Part shown: positions 29,397-33,392 of the stretch, one piece after another
How positions within the stretch are numbered: position 1 is the stretch's first letter
Layout of the letters: each line of letters starts with the position of its first letter
Source of the DNA: Candidatus Peregrinibacteria bacterium
GTDB taxonomy: Bacteria; Patescibacteriota; Gracilibacteria; UM-FILTER-43-11; JACRIE01
Direction of reading: 5' to 3'
Assembly: GCA_016220165.1 (NCBI GenBank)
Contig: JACRIE010000031.1
Coordinates: 1-33,392, forward strand
DNA length: 33,392 nt
Made by a program: the position numbers and the translations under genes
Notes under the pieces: generated by a model
Seen by the model: only the letters and a program-made list of their open reading frames with translations
Told to the model about the DNA's origin: nothing
Databases searched by the model: none

Positions 29397-29496
29397 GATA
29401 GCGGTTAGCGATTAGCTATTAGCGGCTAGCCAGAATCTGACCCCGCTAAAGCGGGGAATCTGACTAATCGCTAGCCGCTACCTGCTAACCGCTATC
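29397..29496. repeat. intergenic inverted repeat (IR-6), TAGCGGTTAGC-word arms with nested CCCCGC-TAAA-GCGGGG hairpin
   Basis: gatagcggttagc...gctaaccgctatc perfect outer arms; inner arms imperfect. Confidence 0.9.
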
Positions 29497-29499
29497 CTA

Positions 29500-30459
29500 A
29501 TGGAAAATACAAAAAAAATCGACATTGTTTTCATAGGCACGGCCGCGTTTGGCGTTCCGCTCCTTGCGGCTTTGGCAAAGGATGAACGGTTTCATATTCC
29601 TTTGGTGGTGACCCGAGAGGACCGGCCCGCGGGGCGATGCCTGAAACCGGCCCCCTCTCCGATTAAACAAGCGGCGGAGCGATTGAATTTACCCCTGTTT
29701 CAACCGAAAGACGTCAACGCGAAGGATTCCATACAAACATTGGCAGGGCCGCGCCATGGCGCGGCCCTGCCAATGTTGATTATCGTGGTAGCGTACGGGC
29801 AAATTTTAAAAAAATCAGTCCTTGAAATCCCTTCGATTGCCTGCGTCAACGTTCATGGCTCACTGCTCCCGAAATACCGCGGCGCTTCGCCTATCCAAAG
29901 CGCGCTTTTGGGCGGCAAATCGGAAACCGGAATCAGCGTGATGCGCGTGGAGGAGGGGGTGGATTCAGGAGCGGTGTACGCAACGTTCCCTATTCCCATC
30001 CGAGACGACGAGACTTCTCTGACGCTACATGACACGCTCGCGCAGCTTTCGGCTGAAAAAACGCCGGACGCGCTCGAGGCGATTGCCCGTGGAACACTCA
30101 AATCCACGCCCCAAAACGACAAGGAAGCCACGCACTGCGCCAAAATTACCAAAAAAGAGGGAAAAATCGATTGGAATGAATCGGCTGAGACAATTTCGCT
30201 TAAGATCCGCGCCTTTGCCGGCTGGCCTGAAACTTACACGACCTGGAATGAAAAAATCCTGAAAATCCTTGAGGCAATCCCCTCTACTCAAAAAAACGCT
30301 ATGGGAACGGTTGCGGCAGCGGACGATACCGTCCTTGTGGGAACGAATCATGGTTCTCTGCAATTGAAGCTTGTGCAGCTGGAAGGAAAAAGGCCTCAAT
30401 CAATCCAGGAATTTTTAAATGGGCATCCAGATTTTATAGGAGCCGCACTCGGCATATAA
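29500..30459 (+). CDS. fmt: methionyl-tRNA formyltransferase
   Basis: VFIGTAAFGVPLLAAL, VTREDRPAGRCLKPAPSPIKQAA, VVAYGQILKKSVLEIP, NVHGSLLPKYRGASPIQSALLGG. Confidence 0.96.
   Translation: MENTKKIDIVFIGTAAFGVPLLAALAKDERFHIPLVVTREDRPAGRCLKPAPSPIKQAAERLNLPLFQPKDVNAKDSIQTLAGPRHGAALPMLIIVVAYGQILKKSVLEIPSIACVNVHGSLLPKYRGASPIQSALLGGKSETGISVMRVEEGVDSGAVYATFPIPIRDDETSLTLHDTLAQLSAEKTPDALEAIARGTLKSTPQNDKEATHCAKITKKEGKIDWNESAETISLKIRAFAGWPETYTTWNEKILKILEAIPSTQKNAMGTVAAADDTVLVGTNHGSLQLKLVQLEGKRPQSIQEFLNGHPDFIGAALGI
29736..29777. repeat. 42-bp perfect palindrome inside fmt
   Basis: AACATTGGCAGGGCCGCGCCATGGCGCGGCCCTGCCAATGTT; every base pairs about the axis 29756/29757. Confidence 0.97.
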
Positions 30460-30502
30460 CGATTAACCTTTTGGCGAAAATAAGATATAATGATATGAGA
30501 TC

Positions 30503-30609
30503 AATTTCTAATTACTAATTTCTAATTGACCTAAACAGTTGAATCATTGGGATTTTGTTCATTGGATATTGGAATTTATTTAAAAATTAGAGATTAGAAA
30601 TTAGAAATT
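30503..30609. repeat. intergenic inverted repeat (IR-7), AATTTCTAATT-word arms, upstream of clpC
   Basis: aatttctaattactaatttctaatt / aattagagattagaaattagaaatt. Confidence 0.85.
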
Positions 30610-30637
30610 TAAAAATTTTATCCCATAAAATTTTGCA

Positions 30638-33253
30638 ATGTCTCCATTCGACCGATTCACACCGAATGCAAAACAGGCGCTCAGCATTGCCGAAGAGGAA
30701 TCCCGCAAACAGGGACTACCCTACATCGGCAGTGAACATCTTTTAATCGGGCTTTTGTCGAATCCCCGCTGTCTCGCGTTTTCAATTTTGACAGGCGCGG
30801 GAGTGTCGCTTGAAAATGTGCGGCTTATCCTCCATTCCGCCTCCAATCAACAGCCTGAGGCCAAACAGATTCAGCATGGCCTTTCGTCCTATCTCACCAC
30901 GATCATTGAAGACGCTGTGAAAGTGGCGCAAAAATTCGGGCATCCGTTCATTGGAACCGAACATCTGCTTTTTTCACTCGTCACCCAGAAAAAATGCGCG
31001 GCCACAGTCATTTTGGAAAATATGCAGGTTAATCTTAAGGATTTTCAGAAACAGATTGAAGACATGTTCGGCCAGATTGGCCAGGCCCGCAAACGCGATG
31101 TCCAGCAAATCAACACGTCGCTTGATAAATTCCTGCAAGGGCTCCAGGGAGTCATTTTTTCTTCCGGAAATAATAACGGAGATTATACGGACGCGTTTCA
31201 GCACAAAGGAATGGGCGCGGAAAAAGGCGCTGAAGGACAGAAATCCAAAACGCCCGCGCTCGACTTCTTCACGACCGACCTGAATGAGCGCGTGCGAAAA
31301 GGGCAGATCGATCCGATCATCGGCCGCGCCAAGGAAATTGAACGCATGATTCACATCCTTAACCGAAAAACCAAAAATAATCCGGTGATTATCGGTGAGT
31401 CGGGCGTTGGAAAAACAGCTGTAGTGGAAGGTCTGGCGCAGGCGATTGTGCAAGGCCGCGTTCCGGATTCGCTGGCGAACAAACGGGTTCTATCGCTTTC
31501 CCTTTCCAGCGTGATCGCGGGAACCAAATACCGCGGCGAGTTTGAAGAACGAATGAAGAATATTGTGGAGGAAGCGACCCAGATTGAGAATGAAATTATC
31601 TTGTTTATCGATGAACTCCATACACTCAGCGGCACGGGATCGGCGGAAGGAAGCATGGACGCGGCCAATCTCCTGAAACCGGCGCTGTCCCGCGGGACAT
31701 TCCAAATTATCGGCGCGACTACGACCGAAGAGTATCGCAAACATATTGAAAAAGATCGCGCTCTGGAACGCCGGTTCCAGTCCATTATGGTTGAGGAGCC
31801 CACGGAAGAAGACTGTGTAATTATTTTGAACGGACTACGAAAAACTTATGAAACGTTCCATAACTTAAGCATCTCCGATGAAGCGATTCTGGCCGCAGTA
31901 ACGCTTTCCAAGCGCTACATCAATGAACGATTCTTACCCGATAAAGCCATTGATTTGATCGATGAAGCCGCAGCGCTTAAAGGCACCCGTTCCCAAATCG
32001 ACACGCCCGTGATCCAAAAAAACAGCGAAAAAATTCATAAAATTCAAAAAGAGATTGAGAAAGCGGTGCACAACCAGGAATATGAAAAGGCCTCCGAGCT
32101 TAAGAATAAAAAGGAAGCGATTGAAAAAGAAATCACGGACATCAAAAATCAGGAAGCGGCCAAACGAAAACGCATGAAAATCGATGCCGATGACATCGCC
32201 CAAGTGGTGGGCCGCATGACGGGTATCCCCGTTACAAGACTGATGAAGGATGATACCCAAAAACTCGTGAACCTGGAAAAAGTGCTTGGCTCGTTCATTA
32301 TGGGGCAGGAGGAAGCCATCGCCGAAGTAGCTAAAGCGATCCGCCGTTCCCGCGTCGGGATCGCGCCACGCGAAAGGCCTATCGGTTCTTTTATCTTTTT
32401 AGGACCCACAGGCGTAGGCAAGACTGAACTCGTTAAAACGCTGGCGCGCGAGATATACAATAACAAAGACGCTCTCATTAAGATTGATATGAGCGAATTC
32501 ATGGAGCGCCACAATGTGTCACGCCTCACGGGAACTACCGCCGGATATGTGGGCTATGACGAAGGAGGGCAACTGACCGAGTCCGTGCGTCGGAAACCCT
32601 ATTCCGTCGTGCTCTTCGACGAAATCGAGAAAGCGCATCCGGAATTCTTCAATATTCTGCTTCAGGTTTTGGAAGACGGGACTTTGACGGATGGCAAAGG
32701 CAAAAAGGTGGACTTCCGTAATACGATTGTCGTGATGACGAGTAACCTTGGCGCCAAAACATTGACCCAAGAGGCGGCGAAAATCGGCTTTAATCTGGAT
32801 GACAATGAACTCAGGAAGGCTGAAAATGATTTTAATTCGAAAAAAGAGCAGGTTCTGAAAGAGATGAAGGATTTTTTCCGCCCTGAATTCCTTAATCGCG
32901 TGGACAAAACCATTGTCTTCAAGCCTTTGACGCAAAAGGAGATCTGCAAAATCGTCGGACTTCAGTTAAAAGAGCTTGAGAAGCGTCTGGAAGATAAAAA
33001 AATCCGAATCGAGGCGACGGAAGCGGCTATTGAGTTCCTGGCGCGCGAAAGCTATGACCCTCAATTTGGCGCGCGGCCCGTGCGACGCAAGCTCCAGCAA
33101 TTGGTGGAAGACCCCGTGGCGGAAAAAATCTTGGAGGGCGCCTTTAAAGAAGGCGATACCATCAAACTCAGTCTGGATGAAAAAAAGAAGGAGCTGGTGT
33201 TTTTGGCCACGGGAGCGCTCGTAAAAAAGCCGACTGCGGTTCTAATCAAATAA
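30638..33253 (+). CDS. clpC: ATP-dependent Clp protease ATP-binding subunit ClpC
   Basis: Clp_N repeats, [19 protein letters not shown]-like linker, [21 protein letters not shown]-terminal ClpB-D2 region. Confidence 0.96.
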   Translation: MSPFDRFTPNAKQALSIAEEESRKQGLPYIGSEHLLIGLLSNPRCLAFSILTGAGVSLENVRLILHSASNQQPEAKQIQHGLSSYLTTIIEDAVKVAQKFGHPFIGTEHLLFSLVTQKKCAATVILENMQVNLKDFQKQIEDMFGQIGQARKRDVQQINTSLDKFLQGLQGVIFSSGNNNGDYTDAFQHKGMGAEKGAEGQKSKTPALDFFTTDLNERVRKGQIDPIIGRAKEIERMIHILNRKTKNNPVIIGESGVGKTAVVEGLAQAIVQGRVPDSLANKRVLSLSLSSVIAGTKYRGEFEERMKNIVEEATQIENEIILFIDELHTLSGTGSAEGSMDAANLLKPALSRGTFQIIGATTTEEYRKHIEKDRALERRFQSIMVEEPTEEDCVIILNGLRKTYETFHNLSISDEAILAAVTLSKRYINERFLPDKAIDLIDEAAALKGTRSQIDTPVIQKNSEKIHKIQKEIEKAVHNQEYEKASELKNKKEAIEKEITDIKNQEAAKRKRMKIDADDIAQVVGRMTGIPVTRLMKDDTQKLVNLEKVLGSFIMGQEEAIAEVAKAIRRSRVGIAPRERPIGSFIFLGPTGVGKTELVKTLAREIYNNKDALIKIDMSEFMERHNVSRLTGTTAGYVGYDEGGQLTESVRRKPYSVVLFDEIEKAHPEFFNILLQVLEDGTLTDGKGKKVDFRNTIVVMTSNLGAKTLTQEAAKIGFNLDDNELRKAENDFNSKKEQVLKEMKDFFRPEFLNRVDKTIVFKPLTQKEICKIVGLQLKELEKRLEDKKIRIEATEAAIEFLARESYDPQFGARPVRRKLQQLVEDPVAEKILEGAFKEGDTIKLSLDEKKKELVFLATGALVKKPTAVLIK

Positions 33254-33334
33254 GAAGGCATAAAGGTAAAATTTGCGGGCTGAAAAATTAAGTTTTATGC
33301 TAAGAGAAGCCATTAATACTTAATATTTTTTGTA

Positions 33335-33392
33335 ATGCAAAAAAAAGTGCCCGAGATGCGGGAGCGGAAGTATAAAAAAGAATGGAAAGCGA
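33335..33392 (+). CDS. start of a CDS running off the window end
   Basis: MQKKVPEMRERKYKKEWKA... open to the edge; too short to identify. Confidence 0.3.
   Translation, partial: MQKKVPEMRERKYKKEWKA

Overview
33.4 kb of compact bacterial chromosome. It uses the standard code (TGA works as stop), and small genome style plus intergenic repeats are compatible with a Patescibacteria/CPR-like lineage (inference only). Housekeeping genes: msrBA, tRNA-Gln, mutY, pth, obg, pyrB, pyrC, a NIF3-like gene, dnaA, rseP, frr, pyrH, a CNBD/GAF-like gene, pilT, ligA, an htrA-like protease, tRNA-Leu, a TrmB-family regulator, a SAM methyltransferase, a DHH phosphoesterase, rbfA, fmt and clpC. A more AT-rich accessory island (about 15.7-20.65 kb, all minus strand) lies between pilT and ligA. 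It carries a Vsr-like endonuclease, a C5-cytosine methyltransferase, a probable restriction endonuclease and a broken TOTE-type primase-helicase. Most notable signals: (1) palindromes sharing a GCGCCATGGCGC core inserted in frame inside obg and fmt, both read as ...RHGA...; (2) at least seven intergenic spacers filled by imperfect inverted repeats whose arms are built from short reiterated words; (3) a decayed TOTE primase-helicase beside an R-M/Vsr cassette; (4) a 72-bp-period duplication inside the SAM-binding fold of a methyltransferase; (5) a divergent promoter pair whose two -35 boxes form one dyad. All calls were made by eye, with no database search.
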